Position numbers and translations under genes: made by a program. From Korobacter sp963703075 (GTDB lineage Bacteria; Acidobacteriota; Terriglobia; Terriglobales; Acidobacteriaceae): a DNA stretch of 64,000 bases. How positions within the stretch are numbered: the first letter of the stretch is position 1; each line of letters starts with the position of its first letter. The notes under the pieces were generated by a model. That model did no database searches and had not been told where the DNA came from. It saw nothing but the letters and a program-made list of their open reading frames with translations. Positions 8,990-19,600 of this stretch are shown piece by piece. Location: the NCBI GenBank assembly GCA_963703075.1, contig OY969786.1, forward strand, positions 124,001-188,000, written 5' to 3'.

Positions 8990-9702
8990 AGCTCGTCAGG
9001 CCTGATTTTGATCGTCGGATCGAGATCGAAGGAGTTCCGGCTCCTGTCCGTCGTCCCGTCGATATCGATCAAGAGAAAACGGGATTCGCAAACTTGCGTA
9101 CCCTCAGGATCTATCGATTCGAACCGGGATCGGTGATTGATGGACACGCTGAGGAGGACGAGGTCTTTATAATTCTGCTGGCTGGGTCGGCGGAACTTCT
9201 GATCAAAGCGGAAGGTTCGGATGACATCTCGGTCTTGTTGTCGGCCGGCGCGGATCCGAACAACTCGGGATGTGCGGCTTACCTGCCGCCACATGCTGTT
9301 TATAAACTTGTTCCGCGCGAAGAGACAGACGTTGCGTACGCACGCGCCACCCCGGTCGGCAGCATTCCGCCAAAGATTTTCTTCAGACGCGTCCCGGCGC
9401 CAAGGGACGGAGTCACCGTGCTGTTGGATGAAATGGATTACGCCGAGAGACTCCGCCTGCGACTGCTACAGATCGACGCAGCGCAACAGGGCACACGCTT
9501 CCGCCAACCAGAGTCGACGCATGAGGCGCTCTTCCATGTACGAAATATAAAACCGGCCGGAAACGCGACCTTAATCGACTCCGAGGGAACGCGGATCGAG
9601 CTCGAGTCCTGGGACACCGTTGCACTCGTTGCCGGTGAGCGGCCTGAGCTTCAACTTGCTGCGCGCTCGTCAGTGCTCGTCTTGATCGTGCTTGCGTCAT
9701 AA
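8986..9702 (+). CDS. Bicupin protein, IolB/KduI-like sugar-acid isomerase candidate
   Basis: 238 residues, starting inside the GH4 stop (ATGA overlap). Two cupin halves can be seen. The first has DGHAEEDEVFIILLAGSAEL, with His/Glu placed as cupin metal ligands. The second is around STHEALFHV and GTRIELESWDTV. Bicupins of this size include 5-deoxy-glucuronate isomerase (IolB) and 5-keto-4-deoxyuronate isomerase (KduI). The link with GH4 and a hydroxyacid dehydrogenase fits a uronate route. I am sure of the cupin fold but not of the reaction. Confidence 0.6.
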   Translation: MKLVRPDFDRRIEIEGVPAPVRRPVDIDQEKTGFANLRTLRIYRFEPGSVIDGHAEEDEVFIILLAGSAELLIKAEGSDDISVLLSAGADPNNSGCAAYLPPHAVYKLVPREETDVAYARATPVGSIPPKIFFRRVPAPRDGVTVLLDEMDYAERLRLRLLQIDAAQQGTRFRQPESTHEALFHVRNIKPAGNATLIDSEGTRIELESWDTVALVAGERPELQLAARSSVLVLIVLAS

Positions 9703-9790
9703 ACTCGGACAGGCCCTGCACTACACCCGCGGCAGCACTCTGTTCACCAAAACAAATTCATCAAAAAACAATACTTACCAAACGACGATC

Positions 9791-9812
9791 GCTCGGCCTG
9801 CACAGGCCGAGC
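9791..9812. terminator. Perfect inverted repeat between convergent genes
   Basis: GCTCGGCCTG (9791-9800) and CAGGCCGAGC (9803-9812) form a GC-rich hairpin, with an effective 8-9 bp stem and a 4-6 base loop, in the 216-base gap between the convergent bicupin and CLC genes. No long T tract follows on either strand. It probably acts as a bidirectional terminator. The rest of the gap shows no gene. Confidence 0.5.
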
Positions 9813-9918
9813 GCCGGCGAGCACGTGTCCCGGCGGTCGAGCGATTCAGGTGTGGTCCTGAAATTATCGAAGATTTCCATTGAGCGCATTTTCCACCGCC
9901 AAAGGGCTGCGCGCATTT

Positions 9919-11796
9919 CTACGGAACGCGCGTCCGATTGCGTCCGAAGCGGATCGTTCGAATATCGAGATCGCGGTTTACGCGGGCTGCATCGTCAAGC
10001 CGCTTGCCATGGGCGAGAAGGAGATCGCTGCGGGTGAGCCAGCCTGTGACCTTATGGGGCTGATCGCGCTGAACCACGGGAAGCCGGCCGACGTGTTCCT
10101 GCACCATGTGGTCAGCGGCTTCACGAAGGGAGTTGTCCTCGAAGACGATGGCTGGTGGCCGCTTGATGATTTCCCGAACCAGGGCACTCTCTGGTACGGC
10201 GGTATCAAAGATGTCGCGACGCGTGATCACACCGACCAGATTTCCTTCCTGATCGTGGACTGGGAATCCCTGGTGGCCCGTTCCGGGCGCCCTGGATTGA
10301 AACCAAGCGCGAACGTTGCCCAGAGTGTCATCGGCGCCGAGAGCAATCACCTCCCGGGTCGCAGCGTTTCTCACCATGACTTGATCGAGGAAGTCGGCGG
10401 AGTACTCGAACGGTACGCGGGAGCCGCGCCGGGCAATTTTCTCCGTCATGATGGTGTTACGCATCATCAACGAAGATATTAAGAATGCCGCGGTGCAGCC
10501 TCCAAGCAGCGGTAACAGGCTCAACGGCTGTCGCGTGGTTTCAAAGGCAAAAACAACGGATGTGAGGAGAGCTCGCGAGGCCCCAGAGAACATGGCAGCC
10601 ATCCCAACTAAAGCGGCAACGCGAACGTCGACGCCACTTCCAGGGAACAGGCGAACGGCTACGCTCCCTAAAACGGACCCGAGCCCACCTCCGATGGTGA
10701 ACAGAGGCGCGAGTGTGCCGCCGGATGTTCCACTGCCCAGCGAGATAGCCCAGGAAACAAACTTGAGCACAAAAAGGAAGATCAGCGCCGTCCCGAGAAT
10801 GTGCCCGTTGATAATATTTTCAATGTTGTCGTAGCCCACTCCCATGGTGTGCGGAGCGAAATAGCCGATCACCCCGACGGCAACGGCGCCGATCGCGGGC
10901 CACCACATCCAGTGAATGGGTAGCCGTTCGAAGACATCTTCGACGGCGTAGACTGCCCGCGTCGCATAGACTGACGCAATGCCTACCACGGCTCCCAGCA
11001 CGACATACAAGCCGAGCGCGTATCCGTGCGGCTGTATCAAGTCCGACATTGGGAAGATCGGCGCAGTTCCCACGAAGGCGATCCGTGTGGCGTGGGCCGT
11101 TGCGCACGCTAAGGCGACGGGGATAATCGAACGCGGCTTGTATTCAAACAGGAGCAACTCGACGGCCAGTAGTACGGCCGAGACCGGGCTTCCGAAGGTC
11201 GCCGCCATGCCGGCGGCCGCGCCTGCTGCCAGCAACGTCTTGCGCTCATCGACGGTGATCTTGAGCAATTGCCCAACCAGGGAGCCGAGAGCTCCGCCGG
11301 TCGCGATGATCGGCCCTTCCGCTCCGAACGGGCCTCCGGTTCCGATTGCGATGGCAGCCGAGAGAGGCTTCAAGAAAGTGATTCTTGCCGGAATCCGGCT
11401 TTCGCCGAACAGGATTTGTTCCATCGCTTCCGGGATCCCGTGGCCCCGGATTGCTGCCGATCCATAGCGCGCGATGATTCCGACGATCAAACCTCCAGCG
11501 ACCGGAACGAGAACCACATACGGGCCCAGGTGATTGCCGGCGGGGGAACTGAAGGCAAACGAGAAGCGGACGTAGAAGGAAAGGTTCGTGATCAGCCCGA
11601 TCAGGGCCGTCAGGACTCGAGCAATCAGACCGGCCGCACAAGCGATCAGGATCGCGATCCCGCTTATGTACACGAGGCGAAAACTTACAAGTTGAGCTTC
11701 GACCGGGGCGCGCGCAGAGAGAAGAGCTGGCGCCAACGATGTGTCAACCGGCACGCCTCCCGTCGTAGATGCGCGCGAGATGTCGCCTTCCGACAT
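9919..11796 (-). CDS. CLC-family chloride channel/transporter with C-terminal CBS domains
   Basis: 625 residues. Multi-pass membrane core with CLC signatures: GHGIPEAME (GSGIP motif form), GGPFGAEGP (GREGP-type motif keeping the gating Glu) and SGTSGGTLAPLF (third selectivity motif). After the last helix, residues from about 455 form two CBS domains (first around VRNAATREVIAL, second around IKRPPAIVFEDNSLREAADHMV), which often bind nucleotides and gate transport. It exports or exchanges Cl-/H+ across the inner membrane. The usual first-motif Ser is His here, so anion preference may differ. The promoter side carries three ACGAT/ATCGT half-sites. Confidence 0.9.
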   Translation of the reverse strand: MSEGDISRASTTGGVPVDTSLAPALLSARAPVEAQLVSFRLVYISGIAILIACAAGLIARVLTALIGLITNLSFYVRFSFAFSSPAGNHLGPYVVLVPVAGGLIVGIIARYGSAAIRGHGIPEAMEQILFGESRIPARITFLKPLSAAIAIGTGGPFGAEGPIIATGGALGSLVGQLLKITVDERKTLLAAGAAAGMAATFGSPVSAVLLAVELLLFEYKPRSIIPVALACATAHATRIAFVGTAPIFPMSDLIQPHGYALGLYVVLGAVVGIASVYATRAVYAVEDVFERLPIHWMWWPAIGAVAVGVIGYFAPHTMGVGYDNIENIINGHILGTALIFLFVLKFVSWAISLGSGTSGGTLAPLFTIGGGLGSVLGSVAVRLFPGSGVDVRVAALVGMAAMFSGASRALLTSVVFAFETTRQPLSLLPLLGGCTAAFLISSLMMRNTIMTEKIARRGSRVPFEYSADFLDQVMVRNAATREVIALGADDTLGNVRAWFQSRAPGTGHQGFPVHDQEGNLVGVITRRDIFDTAVPESALVREIIKRPPAIVFEDNSLREAADHMVQEHVGRLPVVQRDQPHKVTGWLTRSDLLLAHGKRLDDAARVNRDLDIRTIRFGRNRTRVP

Positions 11797-11830
11797 GCCT
11801 TACCTTTCGCGCTGAAACCCGCCCTAATTT

Positions 11831-11853
11831 ACGATATCACATCGTTATACGAT
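11831..11853. promoter_or_regulatory. Operator-like triple half-site upstream of the CLC gene
   Basis: ACGAT (11831-11835), ATCGT (11841-11845) and ACGAT (11849-11853) give two overlapping perfect inverted repeats (spacers of 5 and 3 bases), 35-57 bases upstream of the minus-strand CLC start and about 180 bases upstream of the GH79 gene. The AT-rich stretch includes TATAAC on the minus strand, which could be a -10. The layout looks like a repressor site; the regulator is unknown. Confidence 0.4.
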
Positions 11854-12035
11854 ACATCCTTGGATGCGCGCCGCCGCCGCGGGGACGGATCGATCGCTCT
11901 ACAAACTTTCCACGAACTTATCGCCAAGCGTTGCAATTCTGCGGATAATAGGTTGAAGGCCGATTCCGACCAGATCCATCAAAGTGACTCGGAGTTTTGC
12001 GTCCCTCAAAATCCTCGGAGCGTATTCTCGGACCA

Positions 12036-13559
12036 ATGACTCTGTTCGATCGTCGCCGCTTTCTAATTCTCGCCTCGGGTGCCATCGCTTCGTTGAAAAG
12101 CTTTGGTTCTGCCGCGCAAGCTGCCAACCCTGAAGCCCCGTCGCTTACGCTGGTGCACCCTGATCAGATTGGGTCGATCATTCCCACCAGTTTTATTGGA
12201 TTGTCGTACGAGACCCAGCAACTGGCGGACCCCAATTTCTTTTCGGCTGCGAATGATGGGCTCATCGCCCAGTTTCGGGCGCTGAGCATACAAGGCGTTC
12301 TACGGCTCGGCGGCAACACCTCCGACGTTGGCTGGTTTCGCTTCACGCCCGAGACGAAGCCGCCCACGATCGCGACGCGCACGGTCGTCACCGGCGAGCC
12401 ATCGGCAAAGCAATCGTTCTTCATCACCCCCGAGGCGATTCAAAATCTCCGGGGCTTTCTTGAAGCCACCGGTTGGGCTTGTCTCTATGGCCTGAATCTT
12501 GGGACGGGGACGCCTGAGCGTGCGGCGGAAGAAGCCGCGGTCGTGACCTCGATACTCGGCCCATCGCTGGAGCATTTTCAGATCGGAAACGAGCCCGATT
12601 TGTTTGGCCACCACATGCGGGATCCGAAGAAGTGGAATGTCGATGCATATCTCGACGAATGGCTTGCGTTCGCCGATGCGATTCGGGCGCGGGTTCCACA
12701 GGCGCGGTTTGGCCTACCGGATACTTCCGGCAATCCGCAGTGGAGTGAGCGCATTGTGGAACGACTTGCAGCCATGCCGCCGGGGACCGGGAAGGGAACG
12801 CGTCCGCGCATTGCGGCCATTACCCACCATTATTACTTCGGCGGACCGCCGGAAAATCCGGATGTCAACATCGACCGTCTGCTGCATGCGGACCCTCGGG
12901 TGAGCAAGGTGGCGGCTAGCACGCAGGAAGCGGCCGGCAAGTTATCCGTGGCGCTGCAGTATCCGGTTCGCTATCGGATGGCGGAGGGCAACACTTGCTA
13001 TCGGGGCGGAAAGCCCGGGGTATCGGACGTGTTTGCCGCGGCCCTTTGGGCGGCGGATTACATTTTGCTGCTGGCTTCGCTCGGCTACAGCGGGGTCAAC
13101 CTGCATGGTGGAACCCGCAACCAGGTGGCCGCGAGCTTAGGGGGTGTGCTGCCGGGCGAAGCCCTGCTCGCGAATCCGAATGATCCGCACCCACGGCCGT
13201 TTTACACGCCGATTGCGCAAATCGATGGGAAATATGTCCTCGAACCCGTTTTCTACGGCATGCATTTTGCGGGACAGTTCGCCGGAGGAAGCGTGATCCA
13301 GGTGAACTTCGATCCGGGACCGGTGAACGCAACTGCCTACGCGGCCAAGCTTCCCAGCGGACAGAACATCGTCGCCATCGTTAACAAGGACAGTTCGCGC
13401 GCGCTGCCGCTCACTCTTCCCGGGTTCAAGCTGGTACGCACGCTCTCCGCGCAATCGCTGATGGCCACGAAAGTGGACGAAACGGAGGTGACCGATACGC
13501 GTGAGATCACGTCGGTTCCTCCCATTACCGCAATGCTGTTCTACGCCACAGGCAAGTGA
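12036..13559 (+). CDS. GH79-like glycosidase (beta-glucuronidase/heparanase family), exported
   Basis: About 507 residues from the ATG at 12036. The N-terminus has DRRRFLILASGA (Tat-like twin arginine plus hydrophobic core) and cleavage near SAAQAAN. The catalytic barrel carries QIGNEPD (acid/base Glu, about residue 184) and MAEGNTCYRGG (nucleophile Glu, about 316), the GH79 pair seen in heparanase-like enzymes. A small C-terminal beta domain follows. It likely removes glucuronic acid from plant or microbial polysaccharide outside the cytoplasm. It converges with the pectin-lyase-fold gene (12-base gap). Good confidence in the clan A/GH79 assignment, less in the substrate. Confidence 0.8.
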   Translation: MTLFDRRRFLILASGAIASLKSFGSAAQAANPEAPSLTLVHPDQIGSIIPTSFIGLSYETQQLADPNFFSAANDGLIAQFRALSIQGVLRLGGNTSDVGWFRFTPETKPPTIATRTVVTGEPSAKQSFFITPEAIQNLRGFLEATGWACLYGLNLGTGTPERAAEEAAVVTSILGPSLEHFQIGNEPDLFGHHMRDPKKWNVDAYLDEWLAFADAIRARVPQARFGLPDTSGNPQWSERIVERLAAMPPGTGKGTRPRIAAITHHYYFGGPPENPDVNIDRLLHADPRVSKVAASTQEAAGKLSVALQYPVRYRMAEGNTCYRGGKPGVSDVFAAALWAADYILLLASLGYSGVNLHGGTRNQVAASLGGVLPGEALLANPNDPHPRPFYTPIAQIDGKYVLEPVFYGMHFAGQFAGGSVIQVNFDPGPVNATAYAAKLPSGQNIVAIVNKDSSRALPLTLPGFKLVRTLSAQSLMATKVDETEVTDTREITSVPPITAMLFYATGK

Positions 13560-13571
13560 AGCCGTCCTCCG

Positions 13572-16520
13572 CTACTTCTTGCCGATCGGTGCTGCCGAAT
13601 AGAGTGAAGTGCGAGCAAGGATGAAGAGCGTATGTCCGTCCTTGCTGAAGATGAGCGATGTGGGGCGCTCGGGTAGATCGATTTCACCAACGGGCGTACC
13701 GTCGGGCCGATAGACGTAGACTTGACCGGCGGCAATGTAGACATCGCCGTTGGGCGCGACCGTGACGGCTTCTCCGCCTTGATTCACGAAGAGTTTCAAA
13801 TCAGAAAACGTGCCATCGGGATTGATGTGGGCGGCGTAGGTTTTCTTCTTCCCTTCATCACTTACATAAAACGTTTTGCCGGGACTGGCGGGAGCTAATG
13901 AGAAGGCGCGGAGAACGTCGGCCATCTTGGTTCCATAGTAAAGTTCGCCTTGTACGAAGTCGTCACCCGCGGGGAGGAAAACGCTGCCGTCGGGCGAGAC
14001 ATAGTTCCACGACTTATGAAGGTCCAGGTCAACGCCTAAATCGCGGTTGAAGCTCCAGTGGTCGACCGGGAGCACGGGGACGCTGTCGGGGTGCGTAGCG
14101 GCCGGCTCCGGCTTGAGCATCGTCAACTCATTAATGGGCGAATCTGGGCGAACGCTGTAAACCGTTCCGTCGCCGCGGTAGGACACGATCATCAAGTCAC
14201 CGGCTTTATCGAAAAAGATGTTGGCAGGCTCGATGGGACTGTCGCGCACCATCTCCAGGCGGTTGTCTGCGGTGAGGTAGCGGAAGATGTGCTGCTTCAC
14301 GGTATCGACGAAATAGAGATTGCCCTGGGGATCCAAAGCTGGGCTGGAGGCATTGAAGAAACCGTTGGCGAGCCGCTTGCCTTGCGAGGGGATGGTCTTG
14401 GAGGGTTTCTTCGCAGGGCCGGGAATTGCGGGGAGAGTGAGAGCTGCGATTTCTAGCTCGCGATTCGCGGTGAGCGAGTCGTCGTCGCGTACGGAAGTAT
14501 CGAAGACGGCGCGGCTATCGCTGTAGATGTGCAGATTGCGAAAACGAATCTCGCGCGAGCCGCTGGTGTGGATGGTTTCCGGAAAAGGCTGAAAGCTGCT
14601 GACGACCCGGTAGGCGTGCATCTCCGCGATGGTTATATTCTTTGACCTTTCAATGCTGAGCGGGAGACAAAAGCCGCCCTCCCCGCGCTCTTCCTCGGTT
14701 TGCAGGGCGACGAGCTCCCAATTGGCCACGTGATTCAGTTTCACTTCGTTGCGGACGTGGTGCTCGCTGGAGAGCTGATAAACATGGCCCTCCGTTTCGG
14801 TATCAGAGATGTAGAGCCCGGCTTGCGCAAACGTGTCGGGGGTCCAGATATCGGCGAAAGTACCGCCACCACCATTCAAGATCCACAAGCTGGGATACTG
14901 AGCGTCCCATCGATACTGCGGATTTGGGTCGCCGCCGTGCGTGCTGTTGTACGGATTGATGCGGCTGCCGTCGGGATTATTGGTGCCGTGCCCGCCGAGG
15001 AAACGCACGTCATCGAGAAGAGAATCGGCGCCCGCCATCCACATGGCGGCCACGGCGCGGCTGTTGATCCCACCGGTGAAGAGTCCAATGCCCGTCACGA
15101 TGTTGTGACCGCCCGCGGGAGCGAGCAGCATTGGCTTTGGCGGCCCAGCGCCATCGAAGCCGGGTGTTCGGTCGGAAAGATCGAATTGGGTGGTGCTCGG
15201 ATGCAGGCCAAGGAGAACTGTATCGGGGCGAAGCTTCAGCGTCTCCGTCAAGCGATAGCGGCCGCTCGGAAGATAGATGATCCGCTCGGAGTCGATGAGG
15301 TGCTGAAGGGCGGCGGTATCGTCGGTCGCGCCGTCGCCTTTTATCCCATGTTCCTGGGCATTGACCCAGCCAACGTGCGAGGGTAGGGGCGTGATGGCCG
15401 GCTTATCATCCGCAGGTTCTGTTTCAACCGCGCTGGCGTTCATTCGGGAATCGAAGATGCCCTTCGATGACGGAGTATCAAAGATCAGGCCATGGGTGAA
15501 ATTAGCCACGCGATATCGTTCCGATGGACCTTTGAAAGCCTTGCCACTGTCGCGTAGCTGCGCGAAAACCGGCACGTGATTACAGAAAACATTCTGCATA
15601 TTGATTTCGGTCAAGCGCGAATGTTCCTGGCTGATCATGACTGCCGGTCCGCTGATGTTTTCGAAACGAGAATTCTCGATCCATAGCTCGTCGATGGCTT
15701 CGGGTTCGATGTCGACCGCGGTTGGAAGATTGCGGAAGGTGTCGTGCACCAGCGCCAGCCCGGCTTCGTGCTCATGGATTGCCGCCTCACGTTGTCCTTC
15801 GAAAATGGAGTCGAGGACGGTAAATTGCCAGCCTGGCGACGGGCGTCCGGTCATGATGGCGTAGCGGCCGCCAACGAAGTGCAGGTCCTCGGCTTCGTTA
15901 CCGATATCGTGCAGCGCAGCCAAACCGGAGCCGATGCGGAAGGTCATGTGGGTCAGGAAGCAATGCTGCGCCACGTGGAAGCGAATGCCGACCGCGCCCG
16001 GATTGCCGTCGCCAATTTCGAAATCGATATTGCTCATGGCGGAATAAAACGTGCCGGGATTCGCGTCGATGACTTCGGCGGGGGGTACGGTGCCGGGGAA
16101 TGCGGCTGTTGGCTTGCGGCGCTCCTCCTCGCCCGGACGGCCGCCGGTGAACAGAACCATGTAGGCAGGACCTTCGCCGTAGCCCGATGTTTTCTCTGCG
16201 AGGGTCAGCACGGGCCGTTGAGTGCCATAGCCAATCAGGCGAATTCCTGGCCACACGTAGAGGGTGCGCGTGATCCGATAGCGCCCTTCCGGAATAAAGA
16301 GGATGCCCTGGCGGGTGCGGTCGGCCACGGCATCGATCGCGCGTTGTAAGGCGGCGGAGTCGTCGGCAATGCCATCCCCTTTGGCGCCAAAGTTTTCCTC
16401 TCCGAGATATACGGCGGCTTTGTCTGCAAGCCGTTCGGGATAAAAAGATTGTGCCGCGAGCGAGCACGCGCTCGTCATCAGGCTAAGTAAAATTGCGAAC
16501 TTCGTAATGTAGATACCCAT
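13572..16520 (-). CDS. Secreted double pectin-lyase-fold protein fused to a beta-propeller
   Basis: About 982 residues from the ATG at 16520, chosen because GAGGAG lies about 9 bases upstream and a signal peptide (MGIYITKFAILLSLMTSACSLAAQS) follows at once. Two right-handed beta-helix modules each open with the Pectate_lyase_3 hallmark: FGAKGDGIADDSAALQ near residue 40 and HGIKGDGATDDTAALQ near 400, as in GH55-type two-helix enzymes. From about 720 the protein changes to an SMP-30/NHL-like propeller (LDPQGNLYFVDT, VAPNGDVYIAAG). Acts on extracellular or periplasmic polysaccharide. Whether it is a lyase or hydrolase, and what the propeller adds, cannot be told from sequence. Confidence 0.75.
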   Translation of the reverse strand: MGIYITKFAILLSLMTSACSLAAQSFYPERLADKAAVYLGEENFGAKGDGIADDSAALQRAIDAVADRTRQGILFIPEGRYRITRTLYVWPGIRLIGYGTQRPVLTLAEKTSGYGEGPAYMVLFTGGRPGEEERRKPTAAFPGTVPPAEVIDANPGTFYSAMSNIDFEIGDGNPGAVGIRFHVAQHCFLTHMTFRIGSGLAALHDIGNEAEDLHFVGGRYAIMTGRPSPGWQFTVLDSIFEGQREAAIHEHEAGLALVHDTFRNLPTAVDIEPEAIDELWIENSRFENISGPAVMISQEHSRLTEINMQNVFCNHVPVFAQLRDSGKAFKGPSERYRVANFTHGLIFDTPSSKGIFDSRMNASAVETEPADDKPAITPLPSHVGWVNAQEHGIKGDGATDDTAALQHLIDSERIIYLPSGRYRLTETLKLRPDTVLLGLHPSTTQFDLSDRTPGFDGAGPPKPMLLAPAGGHNIVTGIGLFTGGINSRAVAAMWMAGADSLLDDVRFLGGHGTNNPDGSRINPYNSTHGGDPNPQYRWDAQYPSLWILNGGGGTFADIWTPDTFAQAGLYISDTETEGHVYQLSSEHHVRNEVKLNHVANWELVALQTEEERGEGGFCLPLSIERSKNITIAEMHAYRVVSSFQPFPETIHTSGSREIRFRNLHIYSDSRAVFDTSVRDDDSLTANRELEIAALTLPAIPGPAKKPSKTIPSQGKRLANGFFNASSPALDPQGNLYFVDTVKQHIFRYLTADNRLEMVRDSPIEPANIFFDKAGDLMIVSYRGDGTVYSVRPDSPINELTMLKPEPAATHPDSVPVLPVDHWSFNRDLGVDLDLHKSWNYVSPDGSVFLPAGDDFVQGELYYGTKMADVLRAFSLAPASPGKTFYVSDEGKKKTYAAHINPDGTFSDLKLFVNQGGEAVTVAPNGDVYIAAGQVYVYRPDGTPVGEIDLPERPTSLIFSKDGHTLFILARTSLYSAAPIGKK

Positions 16521-16670
16521 GGGCCAACTCCTCAACTTGTCGGAGATGCTGTCATCGCTGAATGTCGTACACAATAAGCGAAAACCGGGCACCTTCGATA
16601 CGGGCAACTGCACGGCGAGGGGCGCGTTATCAGTTTTAAGTTAGAATCGCCGAATTCGCCACTGCCGGCC

Positions 16671-19600
16671 ATGAACGCATCTTCCTCTAGCCCGCCGTTT
16701 TCTCCACCTCGCCAAAGCTTGCGATCATATCTGCCGCGCTACCAGTTGCGGATGATCCTTCAAGGGGTCCCTCGCGGTCCTGAGCCCTACCTCGAGAAGA
16801 GTTGGGGAGCGATCCTGCTGGTGGACGTTTCCGGCTTCACCGCTCTCACCGAGCGCTTTGCTGCACAAGGCGCGGCCGGCGCCGAGGAGCTTTCCGGGAT
16901 CCTCAACCGCTACTTCGGGCAGATCTCCGACATCATTACGGCCTGGGGCGGCGACATTGTCGCGTTCGCCGGAGACTCTGCCATTGTGATGTGGCCGGGA
17001 GAGGAATCGGAAACCGCGGCGAACGTTGTTCATGCAACGAACGCGGCCCTCAGAATCCAGTCCAGCCTGGACCGCTACGAACCGATACCGGGCGTGGTGC
17101 TGCGACAGCGCGTGGGGATTGGCTGCGGTCGGCTTCAACTGATGGAACTGGGCGGAGTTTCGGGGCGCTGGCAATTTGTCGTGACGGGCGACCCCGTCGC
17201 CCAAGCCTCGATCGCAAATGCGAAAGCGGAACCCGGGGAAGTTTTGGTGTCCGCGGAAGGTTGCAATGCCGCCGGCACCGCTTTTCGCGGTACGCTTCTG
17301 CCTACGGGCCTGCTGCGGGTAACGGCGATCGAGGCAGGCGATCCTGCCGCAGGGACACTTGTTCACCCGGCTTCAGTGGCTGAAACCGGGGAATCTGCGG
17401 CCACGCTCGCTCAGTATGTTCCCGCCATTGTTGCCGAGAGCGTGCGTGCCGGGCAGGAGCAATGGATCGCGGAGTTCCGCCATCTCAGCATGTTGTTCCT
17501 GAATCTGGGAAGCGGCGCGATCGACGGCGTTGAGGCGGTTTCAATTCTTCACCAGAACCTGCGCTGCATCCAGGAAGTCCTGGAGCGGTTTGAAGGCACG
17601 CTCTACCAATTCCTCATGGACGATAAAGGGCTGACCGCGGTGTGCGCTTTCGGACTTCCGCCGTTAGCTCATGAGAACGACCCGCGGCGGGCTGTCGAAG
17701 CCGGGATCGCGATGCGGGAAGAGTTGGGGCGGCGGGACGTTCCGACATCGGCGGGCATCGCGACGGGCACAGCTTTTTGCGGTGTTTACGGCAGCGAGCA
17801 TCGTCGCCAATACACGACGCTGGGAAGCGTCATCAATCTTTCCGCACGCCTGATGCAGGCAGCCGAGGGCTCGATTCTATGCGACGAAGCGACTTTCCGT
17901 GCGACACGCTCTGCTTCGACCCTGCTCATTCAGCCGCATGGTGAAATACACGTAAAGGGACGCGCCGAGGCGATTCCGGTGTTCGCGCCGGATGTGCGTT
18001 CTGGAGCGCAATCACTGGAAGATTCATCCATAGCGGCAAGTCCGCGCGAAACTCAGCTCATGGTTGGCCGCGAAGCTGAACGCGCAGAACTCGCGGACGC
18101 GATTGTGGCCGTGATAGAGCGCGGCGAGAGCCGCTGCATCGTGGTTGAAGGGGAGGCCGGGGTTGGCAAATCATGTTTGCTCGACCATCTCGCGCATGAA
18201 CTCGCGGGCAAAAGAGGGAATTCCGAGATCCAATGCTGTCGCGCAACTGCGGATTCGATCGAGCAGTCCACTCCCTATCATGTATGGCGGGATATTTTCC
18301 GCGGCATTTTTCAATTGGATTCGGTCATTCCCATCGATCAGCAGCGAGAACATGTGCTCGCGCTACTCGCAGTGGATGAGAGGTTGTTGCCTCTTGCTCC
18401 GCTGCTGAACGTTGTCGTGCCTCTTGCGATTCCGGAAACCGGTGCGACCACCGCGATGGAAGGGGAAGCCCGATCAGCCAACACCCAGCAACTTCTCCTG
18501 GATATTCTGAAGCTGTCCGCCGCGCGTTCTCCTCTCGCGATCATCCTGGAAGACGCCCATTGGTTCGACTCTTCCTCGCTGCGGCTCGCGGTACTGGCGG
18601 CCCAGCAGATCGCGCCGCTGCTGTTGGTGCTTTCCACCCGTCCGCTGACGGAACCTCGGGCCGGGGATTTTGAGGCTTTGCTTGCGCTGCCCACTAGTCG
18701 CCATCTCATGCTAGGAGCCCTCGAGCAGGGTCTTGCGTTGGAAATGGCCTGCCAGCGCCTGGGCGTGAGCCGGCTTCCGCCCGAGGTCGCGCAGTTCGTG
18801 CAGCAAAGGGCGGCCGGGCATCCGCTCTTTACCGAGCAACTCGCGTATGCGCTGCGCGACACGGGATTGATTGAGATCAACGACGGCAAATGCCAGATCG
18901 CAGAGAATTCGTCGGGAGTCAGCTTCGAAGCGGCCGTTTCTGCCATGCGCTTTCCTTCGACGGTAGAGGGCGTTATTACCAGCCGTCTCGATCGCATGCC
19001 GACCCCGCAGCAACTCGCGGCGAAGGTCGCCAGCATTCTCGGGCAAAGTTTTCAGTTGTCAGTATTGAGTGAAGTCTTTCCCGTCGAGGCAACGCGGGTT
19101 CAACTGCGCGCCTACCTCGAAGAGATGGAAAAGCTCGACCTCATTCACCTACGCGCCGATGCCGATGCGGTGTACCAATTCAAACACTCCGTCGTGCAGG
19201 ACGTTGCCTATAACTCAATTCCATTTGCACAGCGCCGGCAAATCCATCGCTCGGTAGCAGAGTGGTATGAGCGGCAATTCGAGCACGACTTACCAGACCA
19301 CTATGCTTTGTTGGCCCATCACTGGGGACGCGCGGAGGTGGTGCCGAAGGCCATTCACTATTGCTCGGAAGCGGGGAACCAGGCACTCCTGAATCACGCG
19401 AACCCAGAGGCGGTGCGGTTCCTAAGCGAAGCTTTGCGGCTGGACGAGCGGCAAGGGGAATCGAAAGGCACCCCCAAACGGCGTTCCGAATGGGAACTGC
19501 AACTGGGCAAGGCCTATGTCAATTGGTCGAAGTATGTGGAGGGGCGGAGCCACCTGGAACGCGGACTCATGTTGCAGCGCAGAAAGATCCCAGGAAGCAA

